Below are positions 18,319 through 27,353 of a stretch of 64,000 nucleotides of DNA, one piece after another. Source of the DNA: Erwinia sp. S63 (GTDB lineage Bacteria > Pseudomonadota > Gammaproteobacteria > Enterobacterales > Enterobacteriaceae); assembly GCF_016625195.1 (NCBI RefSeq), contig NZ_JACVUP010000011.1, forward strand, positions 124,001 to 188,000, written 5' to 3'. The translations under genes and the position numbers were made by a program. How positions within the stretch are numbered: position 1 is the first letter of the stretch; each line of letters opens with the position of its first letter. Under the pieces are notes generated by a model, which saw nothing but the letters and a program-made list of their open reading frames with translations, was not told the origin of the DNA and did no database searches.

Positions 18319-19134
18319 ATGTGGATCATTCTGGCTGGCGCACTCACTGTGCTGTCGCCTGCCAAACGCCTTGCCGTACTCCTGCTGTTGCTCGCGACGC
18401 TAATGGGCCTGTTCCAGGATGTACTGGACTGGCCTGCGCTCGCCATTTTGGGCGCGATTGCTTTGCTGGCATGGGTGCGGGTGGAAAATCCCACCAACCG
18501 TGCGGTGTTGCTGATCAGCGAAGCGCTGCTGGTGCTGATTGCTGGCGGCTTGTTCCTGCATCTGCTGCCCGGCTTCAATAATCCGCGTCAGATTGAAGAG
18601 ATGCAGGTTGGCCCCAACAGTGTACCGTTCAGCTTCTATTACAACTTCGATAAAGCGCTGATTCCGTTTGTGCTGCTGGCCGCACTGCCGACGTTGTTCC
18701 GCGCGCAGAAGTTTCCTGCGCCGCACAAGATTCTGTGGCTGCTGCTGTTAGCGGCAATCCCGCTGCTACTGTACGTTGCGGTGCTGCTGGGTGGACTGGC
18801 GATTGAGCCACACTGGCCGGAGTGGCTCGGCAGTTTTATGCTGGCAAACCTGTTCTTTGTCTCGCTGGCCGAAGAAGCGTTCTTCCGTGGCTATGTGCAA
18901 CAGCGCCTGCGCCAGAAAATCGGTGGCGTAGCGGCACTGCTGATCACTTCACTGCTGTTTGGTCTGGCGCACTTCCCTGGCGGCATGATGCTGGTGGCCT
19001 TTGCTACCCTGGCTGGGTTGATTTACGGCCTGGCGTGGCACTGGAGTGGACGCGTGTGGGTCGCCACCGGCATCCATTTCCTGTTTAACATGACGCACCT
19101 GCTGTTCTTCACCTATCCGGCGTTGCAGCACTAA
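18319..19134 (+). CDS. CPBP-family intramembrane glutamic protease
   Basis: The 271-residue product has about eight hydrophobic segments and the CPBP/Abi (Rce1-like) motifs. These are EEAFFRG at about 185-191 (catalytic glutamates and arginine), FGLAHF with H218, and HFLFNM with H253 and N257. Such enzymes cleave membrane or prenylated substrates, or protect against bacteriocins; the substrate here is unknown. AAGGA precedes the ATG. Its last 4 bases overlap the convergent rbn gene. The pair sits between rlmJ and gor, which are neighbours in E. coli. Confidence 0.85.
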   Translation: MWIILAGALTVLSPAKRLAVLLLLLATLMGLFQDVLDWPALAILGAIALLAWVRVENPTNRAVLLISEALLVLIAGGLFLHLLPGFNNPRQIEEMQVGPNSVPFSFYYNFDKALIPFVLLAALPTLFRAQKFPAPHKILWLLLLAAIPLLLYVAVLLGGLAIEPHWPEWLGSFMLANLFFVSLAEEAFFRGYVQQRLRQKIGGVAALLITSLLFGLAHFPGGMMLVAFATLAGLIYGLAWHWSGRVWVATGIHFLFNMTHLLFFTYPALQH

Positions 19135-20042
19135 ATCTCGAACACCGCGAAATCTCGTGCCAGCTCGGTAGCCGCAAACACCGACTGGCACTCCGCCAGT
19201 AATCTCTCCCGATCGCCCGACAAATACCGCGAACTGAAGTGCGTGGCGATCATGCGTTTGGCGCCCGCCTGCTTCGCGACTTCAGCCGCCTGAATTGTGG
19301 TGGAGTGGCCGCGACCGTTGGCCTTCTCAGCCATCGCCGCTTCCAGCGTGGTTTCATGCACCATCACATCCACATTCGCCGCCAGCGCAAGCGCCGCTTC
19401 GGTCGGGCCAGTATCGCCGAATATGGCAATCACTTTGCCCCTGGTCGCCGGGCCGAGATACTCCGCGCCGTTAATTTCGCGCCCATCCTCCAACCGGATG
19501 CGTTTACCCTCTTTCAAATCCTGATACCACGGTCCGCGAGGGACCCCTTCCGCTTTCAGACGCGGCGCATCAAGGAAGCCCGGTTTATCATGCTGTTCAA
19601 TGCGATAGCCATAGCACTCCACCACATGATTCATCGGATAGGCGATGACGCGGAACTCGCCATCATCCAGCACTTCGCCCGCTTCAATTTCGACGATCTC
19701 CAGCGGGAAGCCGGTGTAAGAACCACTGAGACTAAGCGCCGTCTCGACAAACTGTTTGATGCCTTTTGGACCGTAAATGGTCATCGGCTCCAGCAGCCCG
19801 GCCATCGAACGGCTAGTGAGCAAGCCCGGCAGACCGAAGATGTGGTCACCGTGCAAGTGGGTAATGAAGATTTTTTCCAGCTTGCTCGGCTTGAGCGCGG
19901 AGCGCATAAACTGGTGCTGAGTGGCTTCGCCACAGTCAAACAGCCAGGTGTCGCCACTTTTCGACAGCGTCAGCGCGATCGCGGTAACATTGCGTTGCAG
20001 GCTTGGCGCACCCGCGCCAGTGCCGAGAAAAGTCAGATGCAT
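19131..20042 (-). CDS. rbn: Ribonuclease BN / RNase Z
   Basis: This metallo-beta-lactamase-fold nuclease matures the 3' ends of tRNA precursors lacking encoded CCA and has exonuclease activity. The 303-residue product begins [14 protein letters not shown]. It has the zinc motif [10 protein letters not shown], with H62, H64, D66 and H67, and later histidines in NHVVECYGY and ATHFSSRY. The start at 20042 has AGGGAAG upstream and matches E. coli Rbn (ElaC); a longer frame is not supported. Its position beside gor differs from E. coli. Confidence 0.94.
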   Translation of the reverse strand: MHLTFLGTGAGAPSLQRNVTAIALTLSKSGDTWLFDCGEATQHQFMRSALKPSKLEKIFITHLHGDHIFGLPGLLTSRSMAGLLEPMTIYGPKGIKQFVETALSLSGSYTGFPLEIVEIEAGEVLDDGEFRVIAYPMNHVVECYGYRIEQHDKPGFLDAPRLKAEGVPRGPWYQDLKEGKRIRLEDGREINGAEYLGPATRGKVIAIFGDTGPTEAALALAANVDVMVHETTLEAAMAEKANGRGHSTTIQAAEVAKQAGAKRMIATHFSSRYLSGDRERLLAECQSVFAATELARDFAVFEI

Positions 20043-20167
20043 AATGTCTTCCCTGTTAGCGGAACGTAGATTCAACCCTATCATAATCATAGGCTGAACC
20101 TTTGCGCCTCTTGCGCAAGCAGCGTTACACTCTATGCCAATTTTCTTCCAACAGATGGACACAACGG

Positions 20168-21520
20168 ATGACCAGACATTTTGACTACCTCGCCATCGGC
20201 GGCGGCAGCGGCGGTATCGCCTCAATTAACCGTGCGGCGATGCATGGCCAGAAGTGCGCGCTGATTGAAGCCAAAGAGTTGGGCGGCACCTGTGTCAACG
20301 TCGGCTGCGTACCGAAAAAAGTGATGTGGCATGCGGCACAGATTGCCGAAGCTATCCACCTGTACGGCCCGGATTACGGTTTCGATACCACCGTGAATCA
20401 CTTTGACTGGTCAGTGCTGGTGAAAAACCGCAGCGCCTATATCGATCGCATCCATACCTCGTACGACAACGTGCTGGGTAAAAACAACGTTGAAGTGATC
20501 AAGGGCTTCGCGCGCTTTATCGATGCCAACACCGTGGAAGTAAACGGCGAGACCATTACGGCCGATCACATCCTGATCGCCACCGGTGGCCGTCCAAGCC
20601 ATCCGAAAGTGCCTGGCGCGGAATACGGTATCGACTCTGATGGCTTCTTTGAGCTGGATGCGCTGCCGAAGCGTGTAGCGGTGGTCGGTGCAGGTTATAT
20701 CGCGGTGGAGCTGGCCGGTGTGGTCAACGCGCTCGGTGCCGAAACCCATCTGTTTGTACGCAAGCATGCGCCGCTGCGCAGTTTCGATCCGCTGATTGTC
20801 GATACCCTGGTGGAAGTGATGCAGGCCGAAGGCCCAACGCTGCACACCGAATCGATCCCGAAAGCGGTGATCAAGAACGCCGACGGCAGCCTGACGCTGC
20901 AGCTGGAAAATGGCCATGAGCAAACCGTCGATTGCCTGGTGTGGGCGATTGGTCGCGAGCCGGCGACCGACAATCTCAACCTGTCCGTAACCGGCGTAGC
21001 GCTGAACGAGAAAGGCTATATCAACGTTGATAAGTTCCAGAACACCAACGTGCAAGGCATCTATGCGGTGGGCGATAACACCGGAGCCGTGGAGTTGACG
21101 CCAGTGGCCGTCGCCGCCGGCCGTCGCCTCTCTGAGCGCCTGTTTAACAATAAACCGGACGAGCATCTGGATTACAGCAATGTGCCGACCGTGGTATTCA
21201 CCCATCCACCGATTGGCACCGTTGGTTTGACCGAACCGCAGGCGCGCGAGCAGTACGGCGACGACCAGGTGAAAGTGTATAAATCTTCCTTCACCGCGAT
21301 GTACACCGCCGTCACCCAGCATCGCCAGCCGTGCCGCATGAAGCTGGTGTGTGTTGGCCCGGAAGAGAAGATTGTCGGCATTCACGGTATCGGTAACGGA
21401 ATGGATGAGATGCTGCAAGGCTTCGCAGTGGCACTGAAGATGGGCGCCACCAAGAAAGACTTCGACAACACCGTAGCGATTCACCCGACGGCGGCAGAAG
21501 AGTTTGTTACGATGCGATAA
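20168..21520 (+). CDS. gor: Glutathione reductase
   Basis: Gor reduces glutathione disulfide with NADPH and maintains the cytosolic thiol pool. The 450-residue product matches E. coli Gor over its length. It has the FAD fold [11 protein letters not shown] (about 9-19), the redox disulfide C42-C47 in [13 protein letters not shown], the NADPH fold [13 protein letters not shown] (about 174-186) and the C-terminal catalytic HPTAAEEF. The ATG at 20168 is chosen by alignment; GGA lies close upstream. It is divergent from rbn. Confidence 0.97.
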   Translation: MTRHFDYLAIGGGSGGIASINRAAMHGQKCALIEAKELGGTCVNVGCVPKKVMWHAAQIAEAIHLYGPDYGFDTTVNHFDWSVLVKNRSAYIDRIHTSYDNVLGKNNVEVIKGFARFIDANTVEVNGETITADHILIATGGRPSHPKVPGAEYGIDSDGFFELDALPKRVAVVGAGYIAVELAGVVNALGAETHLFVRKHAPLRSFDPLIVDTLVEVMQAEGPTLHTESIPKAVIKNADGSLTLQLENGHEQTVDCLVWAIGREPATDNLNLSVTGVALNEKGYINVDKFQNTNVQGIYAVGDNTGAVELTPVAVAAGRRLSERLFNNKPDEHLDYSNVPTVVFTHPPIGTVGLTEPQAREQYGDDQVKVYKSSFTAMYTAVTQHRQPCRMKLVCVGPEEKIVGIHGIGNGMDEMLQGFAVALKMGATKKDFDNTVAIHPTAAEEFVTMR

Positions 21521-21539
21521 AGGATTCGCTTGAATACGT

Positions 21540-21620
21540 CCCCTTCAATGTAGCATCGGCCTTTTGAAGGGGCGCTATTTATGGCGACTCGTGGTGAGGC
21601 GGCGTGAAGTCCGCCTTTTT
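21540..21620 (+). terminator. Tandem hairpins ending gor transcription
   Basis: CCCCTTCAA/TTGAAGGGG (21540-21572) is followed by a second hairpin, AGGCGG/CCGCCT (21597-21616), with a T-run to 21620. The second is a typical rho-independent terminator. Its T-run ends at the stop codon of the convergent repressor gene. Confidence 0.75.
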
Positions 21621-22624
21621 CACATCCGCAGCACCGGCACTTCCACCACCGTAACATCCTGCTCACCGCTCTCCATCAGGCGGAACACCGTTTCCATCAT
21701 GCCTGCCACATCCTGTTTCACCATGCTGATGTCTTTACACAACAGCGCGACGAACGGGTCCCAGTCGAAACAGCCAATCGCCGGGTGTTTATCATCGGAT
21801 AACAGATCCTCAGCACGCAGAAACTGCACCACCCCTTCCAGCGAAATGGTCGAGTTCACAAACAGGCCAAATTGCCCCGTTACATGCTGTTGAAAGTGAT
21901 TTTTCAACGCCGTTTGTGCTTTTTCTGGCTCGTAGCCACACAGCAGCAAATTTTCCTCCGGCACAGAAATGCCTCGTTCCTGATGTGCCGCCAAAAAGCC
22001 GCGCAGGCGCTCTTTACTGTTGTGATCGCTGGCACGCCCCCCGATAAAAATCAGCGGCTGCGGGCACTTCTCCAGCAGGCTACGCGTCAGGCTCAATGCG
22101 CCATTGAAGTTATCCGAAATCACTGAAGGCGCCAGCGAACCGGGCAGATCAAGATTCAGCGAGGGAACGCCCGCGGCCTGACAAAGTGCAGTGATACGAT
22201 CGGGATCGGTGGCCCCGGTCACCACCATATAATCCACCTGCCAGGAGAGCATGGTGCGCGCCGCTTCGAGTTCCAAATCCGGATCGCGCTGGGTGCAGGT
22301 AATCACCGGGAACAGGCCGCGATCGCGCGCCATCTGCTCAAACTTTTCCACGATCGAGCCAAAATAACGGTTGTCATATTTGGGCACGATCATGCCGATG
22401 GTTTTCGAGCGCGTGGTTCGCAGCATGCTGGCCTGTCGATTCAGCGCATAACCCTGCTCTTGCGCAATCCGACTCACCTTCTCCGCGGTGCTGGCGCTGA
22501 TGCGTCGCTTCTTCCAGTTACCACTTAAAATCGCGCTCACCGCACTCGCCGAAACCCCGGTGAGTTCCGCGAGGTCATAAATGGTGGTTTTCTTGTTTTT
22601 GCCGATCCCCGTCACAGAACCCAT
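21620..22624 (-). CDS. rbtR: LacI-family regulator, probable ribitol operon repressor RbtR
   Basis: The 334-residue product has an N-terminal LacI helix-turn-helix (about residues 13-35, TTIYDLAELTGVSASAVSAI) with a hinge helix near 60, then a periplasmic-binding-protein-like ligand domain (SKTIGMIVPKYDNRYF onward). The ATG at 22624 has only GGG close upstream, so the start is less certain. It diverges from rbtD with 99 bp between the start codons. That spacer holds a palindrome suited to a LacI-type repressor. The name rests on position, as in Klebsiella rbt loci; the inducer is presumably ribitol or D-ribulose. Confidence 0.8.
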   Translation of the reverse strand: MGSVTGIGKNKKTTIYDLAELTGVSASAVSAILSGNWKKRRISASTAEKVSRIAQEQGYALNRQASMLRTTRSKTIGMIVPKYDNRYFGSIVEKFEQMARDRGLFPVITCTQRDPDLELEAARTMLSWQVDYMVVTGATDPDRITALCQAAGVPSLNLDLPGSLAPSVISDNFNGALSLTRSLLEKCPQPLIFIGGRASDHNSKERLRGFLAAHQERGISVPEENLLLCGYEPEKAQTALKNHFQQHVTGQFGLFVNSTISLEGVVQFLRAEDLLSDDKHPAIGCFDWDPFVALLCKDISMVKQDVAGMMETVFRLMESGEQDVTVVEVPVLRM

Positions 22625-22671
22625 CCCATAATTGCGCTTTTTGTTGCTGGTTAAAAGTCGGGGTGATAGTT

Positions 22672-22691
22672 GTGCTTCATCGATTGAGCAC
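22672..22691. promoter_or_regulatory. Candidate RbtR operator
   Basis: The 20-bp imperfect palindrome GTGCT-N10-AGCAC is centred on ATCGAT, between the divergent rbtR and rbtD genes. Length, symmetry and place fit a LacI-family operator. No second copy was found nearby. Confidence 0.45.
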
Positions 22692-22723
22692 CACCTAAAA
22701 CGCCATTGATAAAGGATTATAAG

Positions 22724-23473
22724 ATGAACACGAACCTCTTCTCCATGCATAACCCACTCAACGGAAAAGTTGCCGCCATAACCGGCGCAGCTTCCGGCAT
22801 CGGTCTGGAATGCAGCAAAGTGCTGCTGCAGGCCGGGGCTAAAGTCGTCCTGATCGATCGCGATGGCGACAAGCTACAGCAGCTGGTGGCGGAACTAGGT
22901 TCTCAGGCATTGCCGCTGCAGATTGACCTGATGGACGGCAAACAGGTTGATGGGATTCTTGACGACATTCTCAAGCTGGCGGGCCGTCTGGATATTTTCC
23001 ACGCCAACGCCGGTGCCTACATTGGTGGCCCGGTGGCGGAAGGCGATCCGGACATCTGGGATCGCGTACTGAAACTCAACACCAGCGCGGCCTTCCGCTG
23101 CGTGCGTTCGGTGCTGCCACATCTGATCGCGCAGAAGTCGGGTGACATCATTTTCACCAGTTCAATTGCGGGCGTGGTGCCGGTGATCTGGGAACCCATC
23201 TACACCGCATCCAAATTTGCAGTGCAGGCTTTTGTGCATTCAACCCGTCGTCAGGTGGCGCAGCATGGTGTGCGCGTCGGTGCGGTGCTGCCGGGTCCGG
23301 TGGTCACTGCCCTGCTCGATGACTGGCCGCAGGAGAAACTGGAGGACGCGCTGGCCAATGGCAGCCTGATGCAGCCCATTGAAGTGGCGGAATCGGTGCT
23401 GTTTATGGTGACACGTTCGCCGGGTGTCACGGTGCGCGATATCGTGATCCTGCCTAACAGCGTTGACCTGTAA
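22724..23473 (+). CDS. rbtD: Ribitol 2-dehydrogenase (short-chain dehydrogenase)
   Basis: RbtD oxidises ribitol to D-ribulose with NAD+, the first step of ribitol catabolism. The 249 residues equal the length of the Klebsiella enzyme, and long stretches match it ([33 protein letters not shown]). The cofactor motif is TGAASGIG (20-27). The active site has a serine near 146 and Y160/K164 in YTASK. AAGG precedes the ATG. rbtK starts 19 bases after the stop, so the two form an operon. Confidence 0.93.
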   Translation: MNTNLFSMHNPLNGKVAAITGAASGIGLECSKVLLQAGAKVVLIDRDGDKLQQLVAELGSQALPLQIDLMDGKQVDGILDDILKLAGRLDIFHANAGAYIGGPVAEGDPDIWDRVLKLNTSAAFRCVRSVLPHLIAQKSGDIIFTSSIAGVVPVIWEPIYTASKFAVQAFVHSTRRQVAQHGVRVGAVLPGPVVTALLDDWPQEKLEDALANGSLMQPIEVAESVLFMVTRSPGVTVRDIVILPNSVDL

Positions 23474-23492
23474 CCAGCCGAGGTGCAGTAGC

Positions 23493-25106
23493 ATGAGTAA
23501 CGAAAAATATCTGATTGGTGTCGATGTTGGTTCGGCCAGCGCTCGCGCGGGCGTGTTTGACCGCGCGGGAAATCTGTTAGGCCATGCAAAACAGTCCATC
23601 ACCACCTTCCGTGCCCACGGTCATGTGGTTGAGCAATCCGCCAATGAGATTTGGCAGGCGGTCAGTCACTGCGTGCGCGAGGCGGTGGCCACTGCCGCTA
23701 TCGATCCCGCTGCGGTGGCTGGCATTGGCTTCGATGCCACCTGCTCGCTGGTGGTGATCGATGAACAGGGGCAACCGTTGCCCGTCAGCGCGGATGGCGA
23801 GGCGGAACGCAATATTATTGTGTGGATGGATCACCGCGCCACGCAGCAGGCCGATGCGATTAACGCGACGAAACATCCGGTGCTCGACTACGTGGGCGGA
23901 CGCATCTCACCCGAAATGGAGATGCCGAAACTGTTGTGGCTGAAAACCCACAACCCACAGACGTTCCATAGCGCCGCGCACTTTTTTGATCTCACCGATT
24001 ACCTCAGCTGGCGCGCGTCAGGTGATACGGCGCGCTCATCCTGCACAGTTACCTGTAAATGGAACTACCTGGCCCATGAACAGCGCTGGGATGCCGATTA
24101 CTTCAGCGCCATTGGTTTACCGGAATTCACTCAGGAGAAATTTGCGCGTATCGGACAGCAGATCGTCGAACCTGGCACGCCGTGCGGCAGCGGTTTAACC
24201 GCGCAAGCGGCCGCCGACTTTGGTTTGCCTGCAGGCACGCCAGTGGCCGCCGGGTTAATTGATGCCCATGCAGGCGGCGTCGGTACGCTGGGCGCGGATG
24301 GCAGCCCGGAAGATAAACTCGCCTACGTGTTCGGCACCTCGTCCTGCACCATGACGCCGACGCGTGAAGCCGCGTTTGTGCCCGGCGTGTGGGGGCCGTA
24401 TTACTCCGCAATGGTGCCGGGATTATGGCTGAGTGAAGGCGGACAGAGCGCTGCGGGCGCGGCCATCGATCGCCTGCTGGAGATGCATCCGGCTGCTGCA
24501 AAAGCCCAGCAAGCCGCCGATGCCGCTGGCCTTGCACTGCCGGTGTATCTCGCGGAGCGGGCTTTGCAGCAAGCCCGCAGTGAGTCGACAACGGTGGATT
24601 TAGTCAAAGGTCTGCATATCGTGCCGGAGTTCGCCGGTAATCGCGCCCCGTTTGGCGACCCTTACGCGCGTGCGGTGATTTGCGGTCTGGGCATGGACAA
24701 TGACGAAGCCAGCCTGATCGCACTGTACATCGCCGGCTTGTGCAGCCTCGGCTACGGCCTGCGCCAAATCATTGAGGCGCAAACCAGCAAGGGTATCGTC
24801 ACGCGGTCGATTGTTATCAGCGGCGGTGCCGGGCAACACTCGCTGGTACGCCAGTTGCTGGCGGACAGCTGCCAGCTTCCTGTGCAATCCACCCACTGCC
24901 CTGAGCCAGTATTACTGGGTTCAGCGATTCTTGCCGCTGCCGCCAGTGACGTATATTCTGACGTCACCTCGGCGATGGCCAGCATGACCACCGATGAAAA
25001 GCGCTGGCATCCTGAGTCGTCGGTTTCGCCACTGCATCAGCACCGTTATGATGCATTTAAATTATTGCAGAGCAGCGCGCGTAATATTCGTCAGATAAAC
25101 GAATAA
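23493..25106 (+). CDS. rbtK: D-ribulokinase (FGGY family)
   Basis: RbtK phosphorylates D-ribulose to D-ribulose 5-phosphate, linking ribitol to the pentose phosphate pathway. The 537-residue product has the FGGY N-terminal motif LIGVDVGSASARAGVFD (about 7-23), GIGFDATCSLVVID and DHRA typical of D-ribulokinases, and the C-terminal ATP-site region ISGGAGQHSLVRQLLAD. The start has CGAGGT upstream and lies 19 bases after rbtD. Assignment to ribulose rather than xylulose rests on the FDATCS signature and on the adjacent ribitol dehydrogenase. Confidence 0.9.
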   Translation: MSNEKYLIGVDVGSASARAGVFDRAGNLLGHAKQSITTFRAHGHVVEQSANEIWQAVSHCVREAVATAAIDPAAVAGIGFDATCSLVVIDEQGQPLPVSADGEAERNIIVWMDHRATQQADAINATKHPVLDYVGGRISPEMEMPKLLWLKTHNPQTFHSAAHFFDLTDYLSWRASGDTARSSCTVTCKWNYLAHEQRWDADYFSAIGLPEFTQEKFARIGQQIVEPGTPCGSGLTAQAAADFGLPAGTPVAAGLIDAHAGGVGTLGADGSPEDKLAYVFGTSSCTMTPTREAAFVPGVWGPYYSAMVPGLWLSEGGQSAAGAAIDRLLEMHPAAAKAQQAADAAGLALPVYLAERALQQARSESTTVDLVKGLHIVPEFAGNRAPFGDPYARAVICGLGMDNDEASLIALYIAGLCSLGYGLRQIIEAQTSKGIVTRSIVISGGAGQHSLVRQLLADSCQLPVQSTHCPEPVLLGSAILAAAASDVYSDVTSAMASMTTDEKRWHPESSVSPLHQHRYDAFKLLQSSARNIRQINE

Positions 25107-25292
25107 ACGTCGAATAATATTTCCGTGCGCCGCACAAACGTCGGCGCATGCTTATTTCACCCTGCCATTTCCTGCAAGATAAAATTTAATTTCTTCACTA
25201 CTCAAGTTTACGCCGCCGGGATACTATTTATCCCTTTGCTGGCGCCCTTCGCGCTGGCATTTTTATGCGTTTTTTAAGGCAAGGGGAGCAGT

Positions 25293-25340
25293 ATGCTTAT
25301 CGGTATTAAGCCGTGGTTCGAGGTTCAGACAACCGCATGA
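25293..25340 (+). CDS. 15-codon leader peptide overlapping the next start codon
   Basis: The frame MLIGIKPWFEVQTTA has a very good Shine-Dalgarno sequence (AGGGGAG). Its TGA overlaps the ATG of the Gate-domain gene as ATGA. The Gate gene itself has no visible ribosome-binding site, so its translation is probably coupled to this leader. The peptide has no known function. Confidence 0.5.
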   Translation: MLIGIKPWFEVQTTA

Positions 25341-26269
25341 ATATCATCAGCATTATCATGTCTGCGGGCAAATCCTCGGTGGATGTCGCGCTGTACACGC
25401 TTATTCCTATCATGGTGGTGATGTTATTCATCATGAAATATCTGGAAGTCAAAGGCGTGCTGGATTTTGTGGTACGTCATTCCACTCCGTTATTAAAACC
25501 TTTAGGTATTACTGGGCTGGCATTATTTGCGCTGATTCAGCTTAACTTTGTCAGTTTCGCGGCGCCGTTAGCCGCATTAGCGATTATGGAAAAACGCGGT
25601 ACTTCCGATCGCCATATGGCGGCGACGCTGGCGATGCTGTTTGCCATGGGGCAAGCCAACGCCTTTTATCCGCTGATTCCTGCCGGGCTCAACTGGAGTG
25701 CCGCGATACTCATCTCCATCTGCGGCGGGGTGCTGGCGGCAGCCACCACTTATCATTTTTTTGGGCGCAAACTCTCGGATGCAGCGCTGCTCAATGAAGA
25801 TGAAGCCGTTGCGAATAATGAAAGCAAAATGGGACTGATCGCCATCATCAACAGCGCGGGTGCGGACGCGATTCGTCTGGCGCTGGGATCGCTGCCGATG
25901 CTGATTCTCTCACTGTCGGTGGTGGGGATTTTGAAAGAGTCCGGCGGGATTGAGATGCTTACCCGGCTGGTTTCTCCGCTGCTGGACAGATTCAACATCT
26001 CTGAAGTGTATATTCTGCCTGCACTGACCAAATGCCTGGCAGGCGGCACCGCCTACTACGGCGTGGTAGCCGGGCTGGTCGAAAAAGGCTTGTACAGTGC
26101 GCACAACATCAACGCCTCGGCGGGTTGGTTTATTCAGACCTTTGATTTGCCGGGGATTGGTATCTTCCTTGGCCTGTCGAGTCGTTTCCCGCGCCTGTTC
26201 CGTTTCGCCGTGCCGGGCATCATCCTCGGCATTGCCCTGCGCGGTGTGGCACACGCTCTGATATTTTAA
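25337..26269 (+). CDS. Gate-domain (nucleoside recognition) membrane protein, possible transporter
   Basis: The 310-residue product has about eight membrane segments. It appears to hold two copies of the Gate (nucleoside-recognition) domain, about residues 10-130 and 170-300, the second beginning ADAIRLALGSLPMLIL. E. coli splits related functions between the short proteins YjiG and YjiH. Substrates of the family are largely unknown. It lies 230 bp after rbtK on the same strand, and the locus has no RbtT-type permease, so uptake of ribitol or a related pentitol is a reasonable guess. Its start overlaps a 15-codon leader. Confidence 0.75.
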   Translation: MNIISIIMSAGKSSVDVALYTLIPIMVVMLFIMKYLEVKGVLDFVVRHSTPLLKPLGITGLALFALIQLNFVSFAAPLAALAIMEKRGTSDRHMAATLAMLFAMGQANAFYPLIPAGLNWSAAILISICGGVLAAATTYHFFGRKLSDAALLNEDEAVANNESKMGLIAIINSAGADAIRLALGSLPMLILSLSVVGILKESGGIEMLTRLVSPLLDRFNISEVYILPALTKCLAGGTAYYGVVAGLVEKGLYSAHNINASAGWFIQTFDLPGIGIFLGLSSRFPRLFRFAVPGIILGIALRGVAHALIF

Positions 26270-26277
26270 TTAACCCT

Positions 26278-26308
26278 GGCGCTGAAAGACTTATTCAGCG
26301 CCTTGTTT
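26278..26308 (+). terminator. Rho-independent terminator after the Gate-domain gene
   Basis: The 9-bp stem GGCGCTGAA/TTCAGCGCC has a 7-base loop and is followed by TTGTTT, 8 bases after the stop codon. Confidence 0.8.
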
Positions 26309-26528
26309 AAATAACACTACAATTCCCGCGTGTTATTTTAAATTAACCCTATTCCTTTCATCGTTATTTTCATCAGTTGCATCAACTTTAATTATCGTAC
26401 TATTATCACCAGCATGGTTTTGCACAAACCCATTAATCCCGATAAATTATCCGGTTAATTAATTCCTTAATTACATTGCAGGTAATATTCCTGTACGTCA
26501 TCTATTGATACGCAGATAGGGTAGATCC

Positions 26529-27308
26529 ATGAGCGGTAAGCAAATAACGTGGAATGGCGGGTTACAACCTGAAGCCATCGAGATTTTGTCCCAGGACGGC
26601 GGTATGATCGTGAGCCCAACCAAAGTGGGTTACATCATCATGACCTCCGATAAAGCCGGGCTGGAGCGTAAGTTCGAAGCCAAGCAGCGCAAGCGCAACA
26701 AGCCAGGCGTGGTGCTGTGTGGCTCGCTGGAGCAGCTGCGTTCTCTGGCACAACTGACACCGGAAATTGATCAGCTTTATCAACAGCATTGGGATCAGGA
26801 TATTTTGCTGGGCTGTATTTTACCGTGGCGCGAAGATGCGCTGGCGCGTATTCCGGCTGACGGTTCAAAAGAGCTGATGATGGATGGCCGCCAGACCAGT
26901 TGCTTCGTGATTAAATTTGGTCGCCCAGGCGAAAATATTGCGAAAGCGCTGTGGGAAGACCACGGGAAATTCTCTTTCGCCAGTTCTGCGAACCCATCAG
27001 GTCAGGGTAATCGTGGTTTGGTTGAAGGAATTGGCGAACGTATTGAATCGCGTGCCGATTTAATTATCGAAGCCAATGATTACGTAAAATCTATTCAGCC
27101 TAACGACGAAAATAAAGTGCGCTACGAACAGGGCGTAATGGTGTCGATGGTCGATAGCGAAGGTCGTTTGATCCCGCAGCAAAACGGCGAGCGTAAAATC
27201 ACCCCGTGCCCGGTATTGATTCGCAAAGGCCTTGATGTCGATAAAATCATGGCGCTGCTGTCGGATATCTTCCCGTCATGGGACTACCGCCACGGCGATT
27301 ACTACTGA
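26529..27308 (+). CDS. YrdC/Sua5-domain protein, stand-alone
   Basis: The 259-residue product has a YrdC/Sua5 domain, the fold that makes threonylcarbamoyl-adenylate for tRNA modification. The family motif is kept as KQRKRNKP (52-59, with K52, R54, K58), and SSANPSG (152-158) forms the nucleotide pocket. It is longer than E. coli TsaC (about 190) and YciO (about 206) and has a distinct C-terminal 60 residues ending WDYRHGDYY. No partner gene is adjacent. An AT-rich 220-bp region lies upstream. It may be a YciO-like paralogue; the true substrate is unknown. Confidence 0.8.
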   Translation: MSGKQITWNGGLQPEAIEILSQDGGMIVSPTKVGYIIMTSDKAGLERKFEAKQRKRNKPGVVLCGSLEQLRSLAQLTPEIDQLYQQHWDQDILLGCILPWREDALARIPADGSKELMMDGRQTSCFVIKFGRPGENIAKALWEDHGKFSFASSANPSGQGNRGLVEGIGERIESRADLIIEANDYVKSIQPNDENKVRYEQGVMVSMVDSEGRLIPQQNGERKITPCPVLIRKGLDVDKIMALLSDIFPSWDYRHGDYY

Positions 27309-27315
27309 TGCAGAA

Positions 27316-27345
27316 AGCCTGTTTCCCCGGTATGGGAAACAGGCT
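27316..27345. terminator. Bidirectional hairpin between convergent genes
   Basis: A 12-bp perfect stem (AGCCTGTTTCCC and its complement) has a 6-base loop. It is followed by TTTCTGC on the minus strand and AATTCGCG on the plus strand. It sits between two convergent stops. Confidence 0.6.
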
Positions 27346-27353
27346 AATTCGCG

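Noticed and set aside
20411..21484. 357-codon open frame antisense to gor
   Set aside because: This is a codon-bias shadow of a strongly conserved gene; its translation is rich in H/R/Q and shows no domain.
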